From NCBI RefSeq assembly GCF_028649435.1, contig NZ_JAQSIN010000009.1: a stretch of DNA of 64,000 bases. The stretch is one strand, 5' to 3'. Below the pieces are notes generated by a model that was not told where the DNA came from, did not search any database, and saw only the letters and a program-made list of their open reading frames with translations. This DNA comes from Curvibacter microcysteis. Its GTDB lineage: Bacteria; Pseudomonadota; Gammaproteobacteria; Burkholderiales; Burkholderiaceae_C. Shown one piece after another: positions 24,737-32,869 of the stretch (positions within the stretch are counted from its first letter, which is position 1; the number at the start of each line of letters is the position of its first letter). A program made the translations under genes and the position numbers.

Positions 24737-25465
24737 TCAGCGCCCCGCCTCGTCCCAGGAGGCCGATGCGCGCATCAGGCGTTCCAAGTCTTTCTTGGCT
24801 TTGGCGGCCCCCGCCAAGTCGAGCCGGGCCGGAAAGCGCAGCATCCAGTGCCCCATCGGGTCCACCACATAAAGGTGGTCCTCGATCTGATGCCCCGAAG
24901 CGGGGCTCAGCCAAGCCGCAAGCGCTTCGGAAGGCACTCGCAAAATGGTCGCCTGGTCCAGCGCGGGCAACAAGCTGCTTTTGACCGGTGCTTCATCGTT
25001 GACCAGCCAGACCCAGTCCATTCGGTCTTTGTCCTTGCCCAGGCTCTCTCTCAACTGGCGCTGCAGGTAGAGGTGCTGTTCGCACACGGACTCACAGGCC
25101 CCACTCGCCACACTGATCAACAGCCACTGGCCTTTGAGCTTGGGCAAGGGGACAGATTGCCCCTCCAGCGAGCGCGCCGCCACGCTGGGCAGCTCGCGCT
25201 GCGGCTCGATCAACTCGCCAAAGCTGCGCTGGCCGCTGGGACGCACCACGTAATAGGTGAAGTACGAAGCGATCACGGGCGCAGCACAGACCGCCAGCAC
25301 CGCCAGCATCTTCAGGCGTCCCAGGCGCGTGCGTGGCCCCGCCACGTTGGCCGCCAATTGGTCGGCCGCCGGCAGGGTGTGAATCGTCAGCCCCAGTGGG
25401 GCTTCAGGGTCGGACTTCAGGGTCTGCGGAGCGGAAGAAGCGTCGGACAATTTGGAACCAGACAT
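24737..25465 (-). CDS. SCO-like thioredoxin-fold membrane protein of the oxidase cluster
   Basis: A 242-residue protein with one membrane segment (about 52-70) and a periplasmic domain. It shows a CxxxC pair (C124, C128, in ACESVCEQ) and a later histidine (H197 in IEDHLYVVDP) in the same order and spacing style as the SCO copper ligands. It is therefore probably a divergent second SCO-type copper or thiol chaperone (inference); many genomes list it only as hypothetical. The start is the ATG at 25465, inside the 3' end of SURF1 (62-bp overlap); a TTG four codons upstream is possible. It is followed by ctaA. Confidence 0.8.
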   Translation of the reverse strand: MSGSKLSDASSAPQTLKSDPEAPLGLTIHTLPAADQLAANVAGPRTRLGRLKMLAVLAVCAAPVIASYFTYYVVRPSGQRSFGELIEPQRELPSVAARSLEGQSVPLPKLKGQWLLISVASGACESVCEQHLYLQRQLRESLGKDKDRMDWVWLVNDEAPVKSSLLPALDQATILRVPSEALAAWLSPASGHQIEDHLYVVDPMGHWMLRFPARLDLAGAAKAKKDLERLMRASASWDEAGR

Positions 25466-26168
25466 AAAGAAGTGCAATCAGGCCGGCCAGGCCAAACCAT
25501 TGAAAAGCGTAACCGTAGTGTTTCTCCGAGCCCGTCGCAGGCTCAAACCAGTCTCGAGAAAGTCCGTCGGCATTGGGATCGATCTGCACCATCGACCCCG
25601 CCAACAATGGCAAACCGGTTTCTTGCCGGAAAGCATCCCAGTCCAGATTTTGCCGGATACGGGAAGACCCCTCGGCCGCACCGGCTGCCCCCAGCTCCAA
25701 CAACTTCGCGGGCACGGTGGCGACACGCGCTCGCACCATGACCTCCCCCTGGGGCGTCGGCACCTCAGACAAACGGGTCCGGTCGACAAAATCACGCGGC
25801 ACCCAGCCCCGCTGCACGAGCACCACACCCCGCTCCCCCGACAAGGCCAGGGGCGTCAGCACAAAAAACCCGGGACGGCCCTTCATCTGCCGGTTGTCCA
25901 AGTACACATTGAACTGGGGCAGCCACACGCCCTTCAGGTTCACAGAACGATGCAACAAGGTCTGCCCATCGCGTACCGCCTGCAACCATTCGCGTTGGCT
26001 CAACTCGGGACGAGCTCGCTCCTGCTCCAAGGCGGCATGCAATGCTTCTTTTTCGGCTGCCCGCGACAGTTGCCAGCGGCCCAAGGACAGGGTTGTCATC
26101 AAGGCCAGGCCGGCCGCCAAGGTGATGAGCCAAAAGCGCCAAGAGCGCCACGCAAGAGAGGTGTTCAC
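25404..26168 (-). CDS. SURF1-family cytochrome oxidase biogenesis protein
   Basis: A 254-residue inner-membrane protein of the SURF1 family, implicated in haem A insertion into oxidase subunit I. The two membrane segments lie at about residues 11-27 and near the C-terminus (about 225-245). Between them the periplasmic domain has LGRWQLSRAAEKEAL, YLDNRQMKGRPGFFVLTPL, VLVQRGWVPRD and HYGYAFQWFGLA, all family signatures. It is the first gene of the SURF1-to-SCO operon and divergent from the DUF2909 gene, with only 15 bp between the starts, so the promoter must extend into that gene. Confidence 0.94.
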   Translation of the reverse strand: MNTSLAWRSWRFWLITLAAGLALMTTLSLGRWQLSRAAEKEALHAALEQERARPELSQREWLQAVRDGQTLLHRSVNLKGVWLPQFNVYLDNRQMKGRPGFFVLTPLALSGERGVVLVQRGWVPRDFVDRTRLSEVPTPQGEVMVRARVATVPAKLLELGAAGAAEGSSRIRQNLDWDAFRQETGLPLLAGSMVQIDPNADGLSRDWFEPATGSEKHYGYAFQWFGLAGLIALLYVWFQIVRRFFRSADPEVRP

Positions 26169-26183
26169 AAGATAATGGAGTCC

Positions 26184-26408
26184 ATGAAATACCTCGTCAT
26201 GCTAGCGTTTGCGGCCATCTTGCTGAGTCTGGGCTCCGCATTGTTTTTCATGATGAAGGGCGGCCCGGCCAAAGACCCGGACAAAAGCAGCTCCATGGTC
26301 AAGGCCTTGGCCTTGCGGGTCGGCCTCTCGGTCCTGCTGTTCATCTGTATCTTGGTGAGTTGGAAATTGGGCTGGATTCAACCGACGGGCATTGCCCCAG
26401 GCCAATAA
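26184..26408 (+). CDS. DUF2909 twin-transmembrane protein
   Basis: A 74-residue protein with two membrane helices (about 3-21 and 44-64) joined by a short hydrophilic loop, the DUF2909 layout, with LGSALFFMM in the first helix. It is regularly found beside oxidase assembly genes, so a role in oxidase biogenesis is likely but unproven. I use the ATG at 26184; another in-frame ATG lies three codons upstream. It converges on coxC, with a two-way terminator between, and is tightly divergent from SURF1. Confidence 0.85.
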   Translation: MKYLVMLAFAAILLSLGSALFFMMKGGPAKDPDKSSSMVKALALRVGLSVLLFICILVSWKLGWIQPTGIAPGQ

Positions 26409-26502
26409 AACACATCCCAGCACGACAGAGGGCTTCGAAGTACGCCCGTCAACGCCCCAGATTCAAAGAGCGTGTGGCCCCAATTTGCCGGCACGGACTA
26501 AC

Positions 26503-26530
26503 AAAAAAAGCGCCTGACGGCGCTTTTTTT
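26503..26530. terminator. Bidirectional intrinsic terminator (DUF2909 / coxC)
   Basis: Perfect symmetry: seven As, GCGCC, loop TGAC, GGCGC, seven Ts. It works for both converging genes. Confidence 0.92.
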
Positions 26531-26544
26531 GAGAGTGATGACGC

Positions 26545-27426
26545 TCAGAACCAATACACCACGATGTAGAGGCCCAACCACACCACGTCCACAAAGTGCC
26601 AGTACCACGCGGCGCCTTCGAAGCCAAAGTGGCGATCCTTCGTGAAATGGCCCTTTTGCAGGCGCAGGGTGATGAAAAACAGCATCAGCATGCCGACAAA
26701 AACGTGGAAACCGTGGAAACCCGTCAGCAAGTAGAAGGTGGAGCCATACACACCCGAGCTGAGCTTGAGGTTCATGTCGCTGTATGCGTGGGCGTATTCA
26801 TAGCCTTGCACGAACAAGAAGATCACACCCAAGATCACCGTCATCCACATGAAGGCGATCGTCTTGCTGCGCTCACCTGCCTGCAATGCGTGGTGGGCGA
26901 TGGTCAGCGTCACGCCCGACGTCAGCAACAGAGCGGTGTTGATGGTGGGCAACCAAAACGGGGTCATGGTCTGGAAGGGTTCGATGGTGCCCGCGGGAGA
27001 CGCTGTCACCCCGGCCGCCATGCTGGGCCACACGGCCTTGAAATCAGGCCACAGCAGCGCATTGTCCAGACTGCCAAGTGCCGGCACCGAGTGCGCCCGA
27101 GCCCACCACAAGGCTGCAAAGAAGGCCCCGAAAAACATCACCTCGGAGAAGATGAACCAGCTCATGCTCCAGCGGTAAGACAGGTCAATCTTGCGGCTGT
27201 ACAAGCCCCCTTCGCTCTCGGCGATGGCATCACGGAACCACTGAAACAACACACCCAACCACCAGACCATGCCCAGGGCCAGGGAGTACATGCCCCATTC
27301 AGCACCGTTGATCCACTGGCCTGCGCCCAGAATCACAAAGAACAAGCCAATGGCCGCCATGACCGGATGGCGGGACTCGTGTGGAACGAAGTAGTAAGGG
27401 GTTCCACCGTGTGTTGTCGCACTCAT
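26545..27426 (-). CDS. coxC: Cytochrome c oxidase subunit III
   Basis: Inner-membrane core subunit of the aa3-type oxidase. The 293 residues show about seven membrane segments. Typical motifs are HESRHPVMAAIGLFFV at the start, FIFSEVMFFGAFFAALWWAR, FYLLTGFHGFHVFVGMLMLF and the ending AWYWHFVDVVWLGLYIVVYW. The start at 27426 gives MSATTHGG; seven further codons upstream are open. It is the last gene of the coxB-ctaD-Cox11-DUF2970-coxC group. Its stop lies 14 bp from the bidirectional terminator. Confidence 0.97.
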   Translation of the reverse strand: MSATTHGGTPYYFVPHESRHPVMAAIGLFFVILGAGQWINGAEWGMYSLALGMVWWLGVLFQWFRDAIAESEGGLYSRKIDLSYRWSMSWFIFSEVMFFGAFFAALWWARAHSVPALGSLDNALLWPDFKAVWPSMAAGVTASPAGTIEPFQTMTPFWLPTINTALLLTSGVTLTIAHHALQAGERSKTIAFMWMTVILGVIFLFVQGYEYAHAYSDMNLKLSSGVYGSTFYLLTGFHGFHVFVGMLMLFFITLRLQKGHFTKDRHFGFEGAAWYWHFVDVVWLGLYIVVYWF

Positions 27427-27472
27427 TTTTGCTCCTGACTCTCTCAAACTCTGATTTGGATTTAGAACCGGC

Positions 27473-27685
27473 TCAACGGACCACCCAGTTCACCAAGGCC
27501 ACCAGGGCCAAGACGAACAGCATTGCGCCGACCAGGCCGACCGCAATGATGTGAAAAATATTCAACTTGGCCGTGTCTTCTTGGTAGTCACTGTTCTTGC
27601 GAATGCCAATGAATGACCAAGCCACGGCCTTCACCGTCCGCAGAATCGAACCCTTGCGGGCGGCGATGGACGAAGGCTCGCTCAT
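27473..27685 (-). CDS. DUF2970 membrane protein of the cox operon
   Basis: A 70-residue protein with a basic N-terminus (GSILRTVKAVAWSFIGIRK) and one C-terminal membrane helix (about 46-68), the DUF2970 form. Members occur in cytochrome oxidase operons of betaproteobacteria and are presumed assembly or accessory proteins; no activity is established. Its start overlaps the end of the Cox11 gene by 4 bp, and coxC begins 46 bp downstream. Confidence 0.88.
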   Translation of the reverse strand: MSEPSSIAARKGSILRTVKAVAWSFIGIRKNSDYQEDTAKLNIFHIIAVGLVGAMLFVLALVALVNWVVR

Positions 27686-28302
27686 GAACCCACCTTCTCT
27701 GGCTGCAAAGGCGCTTGCGCAGTGCCGCCAGCAGGCGCGGGTGGGGTTTTGCCACCCACCTCAAAAAAGGTGTAGGACAAGGTGATGGTCGTCACGTCTT
27801 TGGACAGCTTGGGGTCCACCACAAAGGCCACGGGCCATTCCTTCTTCTCGCCAGGCTCCAGCGTGTACTGGTTGAAACAGAAACACTCCACCTTGTTGAA
27901 GTGCGCTGCTGCCTGACGGGGTGCGTAGCTCGGAATGGCTTGTGCCGACATGCGGCGGTTTTGTACGTTTTGGAACTCGTACATCACCGTGGTCAATTCG
28001 CCTGGATGCACCTGCACCGATCGCTGAGCAGGCTTGAACTCCCAAGGGCCGCGGGAATTGGCATCGAATTCCACCGTGATCGTGCGGGTGAGGTCCACCT
28101 GGGTGTTGTCAGGCAGGCGAACGTTCTTGCCGACAGAGCCGACACCGGGCACTTCACGCTCGGCCAAAGCCAAGATGTTGATGCCCGTGAACTCGCAGAT
28201 GGCCTGGTACATGGGCACCAAGGCGTACCCGAAAGCGAACATACCGGCCGCCACAACGACCAGTTTGCGCACCATGCGGGTGTTTTCACTGCGAAAGGAC
28301 AT
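27682..28302 (-). CDS. ctaG: Cytochrome c oxidase assembly protein Cox11/CtaG
   Basis: Copper chaperone that helps build the CuB site of oxidase subunit I. The 206-residue protein has one N-terminal membrane helix (about 11-28) and a periplasmic immunoglobulin-like domain. The copper-binding pair is in VECFCFNQYTLEPGE (CFC), and AQAIPSYAPRQAAAHFNKVECF is the expected approach. It sits between the 37-residue assembly peptide and DUF2970, all on the minus strand, in the usual proteobacterial order. Confidence 0.95.
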   Translation of the reverse strand: MSFRSENTRMVRKLVVVAAGMFAFGYALVPMYQAICEFTGINILALAEREVPGVGSVGKNVRLPDNTQVDLTRTITVEFDANSRGPWEFKPAQRSVQVHPGELTTVMYEFQNVQNRRMSAQAIPSYAPRQAAAHFNKVECFCFNQYTLEPGEKKEWPVAFVVDPKLSKDVTTITLSYTFFEVGGKTPPAPAGGTAQAPLQPEKVGS

Positions 28303-28316
28303 GAAGAATTGCCTGC

Positions 28317-28430
28317 TCAGTGTTGGGACAACAAAATCATCTTGGCCATGAACCCGACAAAGAAGACGGCTGCAATGGATGCCAGGATCAAGGCCAGGCG
28401 CAGGTTGTTTTTCTTTTGTTCAGCGTTCAT
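28317..28430 (-). CDS. Cytochrome oxidase small assembly protein (37 residues)
   Basis: A very short gene between ctaD and ctaG. It starts MNAEQKKNNLRLALILASI and has a single membrane helix (about 11-32) ending in MILLSQH. Small single-helix peptides of this form are conserved at this position in betaproteobacterial cox operons and are annotated as oxidase small assembly proteins. The start lies 17 bp downstream of the ctaD stop and the stop 14 bp before the Cox11 ATG, which argues for a real co-transcribed gene. Confidence 0.82.
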   Translation of the reverse strand: MNAEQKKNNLRLALILASIAAVFFVGFMAKMILLSQH

Positions 28431-28447
28431 GGCGGGTCTGACCTTGT

Positions 28448-30070
28448 TCAACCAATCACGCGGGTTGCGGTGGCATCCAGCTTGGGCGGGTTCTCAAAGG
28501 TGTGGAACGGCGCCGGCGATGGCACTTCCCACTCTAGGCCTTCAGCGGCTTCCCACGGCTTCTGCGGGGCTTTTTCGCCCTTGCCCATCATGGTGGGCAG
28601 CACCACGAAGACAAAGAAGTAAACCTGAGCCAGACCGAAAGCAAACGCACCAACCGAAGCGACTGCGTTGAAGTCAGCGAACTGCATGGGGTAGTCGGCG
28701 TAACGACGTGGCATGCCAGCCAGACCCAAGAAGTGCATCGGGAAGAAGGTCACGTTGAAAGCGATCAGGGACCACCAGAAGTGGATCTTGCCGCGGGTTT
28801 CGTTGTACATCACGCCGGTCCACTTGGGAGCCCAGTAGTAATAGCCAGCGAACAGGGCATACAAGGAGCCAGCCACCAACACGTAGTGGAAGTGGGCCAC
28901 CACGTAGTACGTGTCTTGCAGCTGGATGTCGATCGGGGCCATGGCCAGGATCAGGCCGGTGAAACCGCCCATGGTGAACACGAAGATGAAGCCCACCGCA
29001 AACAGCATCGGGGTTTCAAAGGTCATCGAGCCCTGCCACATGGTGGCGATCCAGTTGAAAATCTTCACGGCGGTCGGCACGGCAATCAGCATCGTGGCGT
29101 ACATGAAGAACAGCTGGCCAGTCACAGGCATGCCGGTCGTGAACATGTGGTGAGCCCACACGATGAAGGACAGGATGGCGATGGACGAGGTTGCGTACAC
29201 CATGGAGGCGTAACCAAACAGCTTCTTACGAGCAAAGGCCGGCACGATCTGGCTAACGATGCCGAAGGCCGGCAAGATCATGATGTACACCTCGGGGTGA
29301 CCGAAGAACCAGAAGATGTGTTGGTACATCACCGGGTCACCACCACCAGCAGGGTTGAAGAAGCTGGTACCAAAGTGGCGATCAGTCAGCGTCATGGTGA
29401 TGGCACCGGCCAGCACGGGCATCACAGCGATCAGCAGGTAGGCAGTGATCAGCCAGGTCCAGGCGAACATCGGCATCTTCATCAAGGTCATGCCTGGGGC
29501 TCGCATGTTGAGGATGGTGACAATGATGTTGATCGAACCCATGATCGACGAAGCACCCAGGATGTGCATGGCGAAAATGCCCGCATCCATGGAAGGGCCC
29601 ATTTGCAAGGTGAGCGGAGCGTAAAGCGTCCAACCGGCGGCAGGCGCCCCACCCGGCATGAAGAACGAGCCCGCCAGCATGATGGCTGCCGGGATCATCA
29701 GCCAGAAGCTGAAATTGTTCATGCGCGCAAAAGCCATGTCGGACGCGCCAATTTGCAGCGGCAGCATCCAGTTCGCAAAGCCCACAAAGGCCGGCATGAT
29801 GGCGCCGAACACCATGATCAGGCCGTGCATGGTGGTGAGCTGGTTGAACAACTCAGGGTTCATCAGCTGCAAACCAGGCTGGAACAACTCGGCACGGATG
29901 CCCAATGCCAGCACACCGCCGATCATCAACATCGTGAAGCTGAACAGCAGGTACAGGGTGCCGATGTCTTTGTGGTTGGTCGCAAAGACCCAACGACGCC
30001 AGCCCGTGGGAGCGTGACCGTGGGCATGATCGTCGTGCGCATGATCGTGGTGGTCGAGAACTGCACTCAT
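28448..30070 (-). CDS. ctaD: Cytochrome c oxidase subunit I
   Basis: Catalytic subunit of the aa3-type oxidase, with haem a, haem a3 and CuB in the inner membrane. The 540 residues carry the haem-copper signatures. WFFGHPEVYIMILPAFGI holds the CuB histidine cross-linked to tyrosine. AHHMFTTGMP gives the two further CuB histidines, and VVAHFHYVLVAGSLYALFAG holds the haem histidines. A histidine-rich leader (HDHAHDDHAHGHAP) precedes the first helix. Downstream of coxB by 39 bp. Confidence 0.98.
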   Translation of the reverse strand: MSAVLDHHDHAHDDHAHGHAPTGWRRWVFATNHKDIGTLYLLFSFTMLMIGGVLALGIRAELFQPGLQLMNPELFNQLTTMHGLIMVFGAIMPAFVGFANWMLPLQIGASDMAFARMNNFSFWLMIPAAIMLAGSFFMPGGAPAAGWTLYAPLTLQMGPSMDAGIFAMHILGASSIMGSINIIVTILNMRAPGMTLMKMPMFAWTWLITAYLLIAVMPVLAGAITMTLTDRHFGTSFFNPAGGGDPVMYQHIFWFFGHPEVYIMILPAFGIVSQIVPAFARKKLFGYASMVYATSSIAILSFIVWAHHMFTTGMPVTGQLFFMYATMLIAVPTAVKIFNWIATMWQGSMTFETPMLFAVGFIFVFTMGGFTGLILAMAPIDIQLQDTYYVVAHFHYVLVAGSLYALFAGYYYWAPKWTGVMYNETRGKIHFWWSLIAFNVTFFPMHFLGLAGMPRRYADYPMQFADFNAVASVGAFAFGLAQVYFFVFVVLPTMMGKGEKAPQKPWEAAEGLEWEVPSPAPFHTFENPPKLDATATRVIG

Positions 30071-30109
30071 GGTGTTTCCTTGTCTGAATCGGGGGACGGC
30101 GACGTCGGA

Positions 30110-31279
30110 TTACTTGCCGCGCAGCGCCAGCACTTCGGCGGGCTGAACCAATTGGCCAGTCTTGTTGGACCAGCTGTTCTTGGTGTAGGTCACAACAGCG
30201 GCAATGTCGGTGTCCGACAACTGCTTCCAAGCAGGCATGGTGCCGTTGTTTTGACCATTGAGCAGCACTGCGATCTGGCGAGCATGATCCGCATCCAGCA
30301 CCGTGGCCGAGCCGTCCAGTGCCTTGATCGGGCCTGCGCCCTTGCCGTTGGGCTGATGGCAGGCGGCGCAATTGGCGGCATACACCTTTTCACCGCGCTT
30401 GCTCAGGTCATCCAGCGCCCAGACCTTGCTCGGGTCGTCAGCCTTGGCCGCTGCCTTCTTCTTTTCAGCATTGACCCAGGCGGAATAGTCTTCGGCCGAC
30501 AGCACCTTCACGTGGATGGGCATGTAGGCGTGTTCTTTACCGCACAGCTCGGCGCACTGGCCGTAGAAGTCACCCACCTTTTCGGCGCGGAACCAGGTGT
30601 CACGCACGAAGCCTGGGATGGCGTCCTGCTTGATACCAAAAGCCGGCACCATGAACGCGTGAATCACGTCGTTGGCGGTGGTGATCACGCGCACTTTCTT
30701 GTTGACCGGGACCACCAGGGGGTTGTCCACCTTCAGGAGGTAATTGTCAGGAATGTCGCCCTTGGCGCCGTTGTCAGAAAGCGCGCGGTGCGAAGCGTCC
30801 AGCGTGGAAACGAAAGCCAGGCCTTCACCTTCGCCCTTGATGTAGTCGTAGCCCCACTTCCACTGGTAACCCGTGGCCTTGACAGTGAGGTCAGCGTTGG
30901 TGGTGTCTTTTTGGGCGACCAGCACCTTGGTGGCCGGCAGGGCCATCAGGATCACGATCACGAAAGGCGCAATGGTCCAGATGATTTCCACCGTCACCGA
31001 CTCATGGAAGGTCGCGGGCTTGTAACCCAGCGACTTGCGGTGCTTGAGGATGGAATAGAACATGACACTGAACACGGCCACGAAGATCACCGTGCAGATG
31101 ATCAACATCATCCAGTGCAGGAAATGCTGTTCTTCGGCAATCCGGGTGGCTGGCGGCGCCAGGTTGAGCTGTCGCACCGCTGGGCCGCCGGGCAAGTCAC
31201 TGACGGCATGCGCAGCCGAGCCCAGCAAGGCACCGGCGGTCAGCAGCAGCGAAGCCAACTTGTTGGAAATGCTCTTCAT
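30110..31279 (-). CDS. coxB: Cytochrome c oxidase subunit II with cytochrome c domain
   Basis: The 389-residue subunit has a signal peptide (about 1-25), two membrane helices (about 55-75 and 97-117) and a periplasmic CuA domain. CuA ligands visible are H207, C242, C246, H250 and M253. A C-terminal cytochrome c domain follows with the haem motif CAACH (304-308), so this is a caa3-like subunit II. I use the ATG at 31279, although an ATG three codons upstream is in frame. It heads coxB-ctaD-Cox11-coxC. The DUF2244 gene lies 67 bp upstream on the same strand. Confidence 0.97.
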   Translation of the reverse strand: MKSISNKLASLLLTAGALLGSAAHAVSDLPGGPAVRQLNLAPPATRIAEEQHFLHWMMLIICTVIFVAVFSVMFYSILKHRKSLGYKPATFHESVTVEIIWTIAPFVIVILMALPATKVLVAQKDTTNADLTVKATGYQWKWGYDYIKGEGEGLAFVSTLDASHRALSDNGAKGDIPDNYLLKVDNPLVVPVNKKVRVITTANDVIHAFMVPAFGIKQDAIPGFVRDTWFRAEKVGDFYGQCAELCGKEHAYMPIHVKVLSAEDYSAWVNAEKKKAAAKADDPSKVWALDDLSKRGEKVYAANCAACHQPNGKGAGPIKALDGSATVLDADHARQIAVLLNGQNNGTMPAWKQLSDTDIAAVVTYTKNSWSNKTGQLVQPAEVLALRGK

Positions 31280-31346
31280 CGTGTTCACTTCTTCATTGCC
31301 TCAATTTAACAAACCTCACACCGCAGACGGGCTGCCGTGTCAGACA

Positions 31347-31823
31347 TCACATGGCTCGCAATGCCCTTCGAATTTCGCTGGCCAAGGCCGGACGCAATTC
31401 GGGGCGCACGAAGCGCCCCACCTCAAACGTCCGCCCTTGACCTGACAACTCGATCAAGGACTGATGACCCACCTTGGGCTCAACCCGCACCCACTCGCGG
31501 AGAAACTCAACGCGCTGAAGTTGGCCAGCTTGCTCCAACTCCACCAGCAAACGCCCGCCCCGCAGGCTGATTCGCTCACCGTCCGCAGCGTGGCGCGCAT
31601 ACAGGAGGAACGCTACACCAATCGCCAGCAATTCGATGCCCGTGAAAACCATCACAAGCCGCGCGCCCATGTGCCAGCACAGTGTGGCCACCGCCATGGA
31701 AACCAGACAAATTGAGCCGTAAAACCAAGCCAGTTGAGCGGGTGTTACAGAGCAGTTGCGTCGCAGTTGCCAGTCGATGCCTTGACCGGTGACTTGGGCG
31801 AATCGAAGAACCGGATTTGACAT
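31347..31823 (-). CDS. DUF2244 membrane protein upstream of coxB
   Basis: A 158-residue protein with two membrane helices (about 29-47 and 51-70) and a soluble C-terminal domain (LRGGRLLVELEQ ... VEFLREWVRVEP), the DUF2244 arrangement. Members often sit beside cytochrome oxidase genes in proteobacteria; their function is unknown. Here it is directly upstream of coxB on the same strand, so it may be transcribed into the oxidase operon. No terminator is seen in the 67-bp gap. Confidence 0.85.
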   Translation of the reverse strand: MSNPVLRFAQVTGQGIDWQLRRNCSVTPAQLAWFYGSICLVSMAVATLCWHMGARLVMVFTGIELLAIGVAFLLYARHAADGERISLRGGRLLVELEQAGQLQRVEFLREWVRVEPKVGHQSLIELSGQGRTFEVGRFVRPELRPALASEIRRALRAM

Positions 31824-31915
31824 GCGTCAAGCCCCCGGAAAACAGATGCGCGGGAATATGCCCGAATGAAAACCGAACGAATTTTAACCGAGTCAGTGCT
31901 CGGGTTTGACAATTC

Positions 31916-32830
31916 TCAAACAGGCGGCAAATTCTTTTTGTTGTGGCGCAACACCGTCTTCATTTCCTGCAGAGAAACAGCACTTTGGCTGCTCAAACGA
32001 ATGCGCGGAACAGGCTTGAAAGCATGACCATAAATGATCTCGAACGTGAGGCTCAAGCTGCCGGGCGCGGGCTCGGTTAAAGCCGGACTGGTGCGCAGCG
32101 CGTGCAGCAGTTGCGCATGCCAACTGCGCCCGCGGCACGCCGCAAAACGCGCAGGGTGGAGGTTTCGGCCCAATTCGCGCAGCTCCTTGAGCAGGCGTTC
32201 CGGACTTTCAAAGGTCAGCACCACACGCTCCATGTCCATGACGGGCTCGGCAAAGCCTGCCTCGACCAACATATCGCCCCAGTCATGCATGTCCGTGAAG
32301 ACATGCCCTGGCGCAGGCCAGCCGGCCTGCGCATACAGCGCGCGCAACTCCTGCAGGGTGTCCGGTCCGAGACAGGAAAACATCAAGAAACCGTCAACCG
32401 CCAAAGCTTTGTGCCATTGCCCAATCAAGTCTTGCGGTCGGTCGGTCGCATGCAGCGCCATGTTGGACCAGACCATCTGCACGCTGCCATCGGAGGGCAG
32501 GCCAACCGCAGGCGCTCGACCGCTCCAGCGGGCCGGTTGCCACCAAGCGGGTTCGTGGGTTTGTCGGGCCTTCGCAGCACGCGCCGGAACGGGCTCGTGC
32601 ACATGCGCTCGGGCCTTGGGGTAGAGCTCCAGCAACTTGGCGTGGCCTTGCAAGCCGCCCCAGGAAGGGGCCCAGTCCAACCACGCGTCTGGCTGCAATT
32701 TGATCCACTGCAAGCGTTCAGCCATGCGGCGAGCCACCTCCTCGTGCAGCCAGGGCGACTGGTCCAGAGGCAAACGCTCCAGGCGCTGCACGGCTGGGGG
32801 ATCGATGGTCGGGGGCGAGGGGTGGTTCAT
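31916..32830 (-). CDS. BioC-like SAM-dependent methyltransferase
   Basis: A 304-residue class I methyltransferase-type protein. VQRLERLPLDQSPWLHEEVARRMAERL at the start and MVWSNMALHATDRPQDLIGQWHKAL in the middle resemble BioC. The usual glycine-rich SAM loop is weak: the equivalent stretch reads LDWAPSWGGLQGHAKLLELYP, so cofactor binding is uncertain. No biotin genes are near. The start at 32830 is chosen because an open frame continues upstream only as antisense to comF. It is divergent from comF with a 39-bp gap. Confidence 0.78.
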   Translation of the reverse strand: MNHPSPPTIDPPAVQRLERLPLDQSPWLHEEVARRMAERLQWIKLQPDAWLDWAPSWGGLQGHAKLLELYPKARAHVHEPVPARAAKARQTHEPAWWQPARWSGRAPAVGLPSDGSVQMVWSNMALHATDRPQDLIGQWHKALAVDGFLMFSCLGPDTLQELRALYAQAGWPAPGHVFTDMHDWGDMLVEAGFAEPVMDMERVVLTFESPERLLKELRELGRNLHPARFAACRGRSWHAQLLHALRTSPALTEPAPGSLSLTFEIIYGHAFKPVPRIRLSSQSAVSLQEMKTVLRHNKKNLPPV

Positions 32831-32869
32831 GGTCGGTCGATTCAATGCGCTGGCGAGTATATTGAGTCC

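Noticed and set aside
28733..31309. An 858-residue frame opposite ctaD and coxB
   Set aside because: Histidine/glycine/arginine-rich mirror of two certain oxidase genes; no recognisable domain.
31870..31912. An intrinsic terminator after the BioC-like methyltransferase gene
   Set aside because: A CCGAG/CTCGG stem exists, but the following tail is TTAAAATT rather than a clean T-run, so support is too weak.
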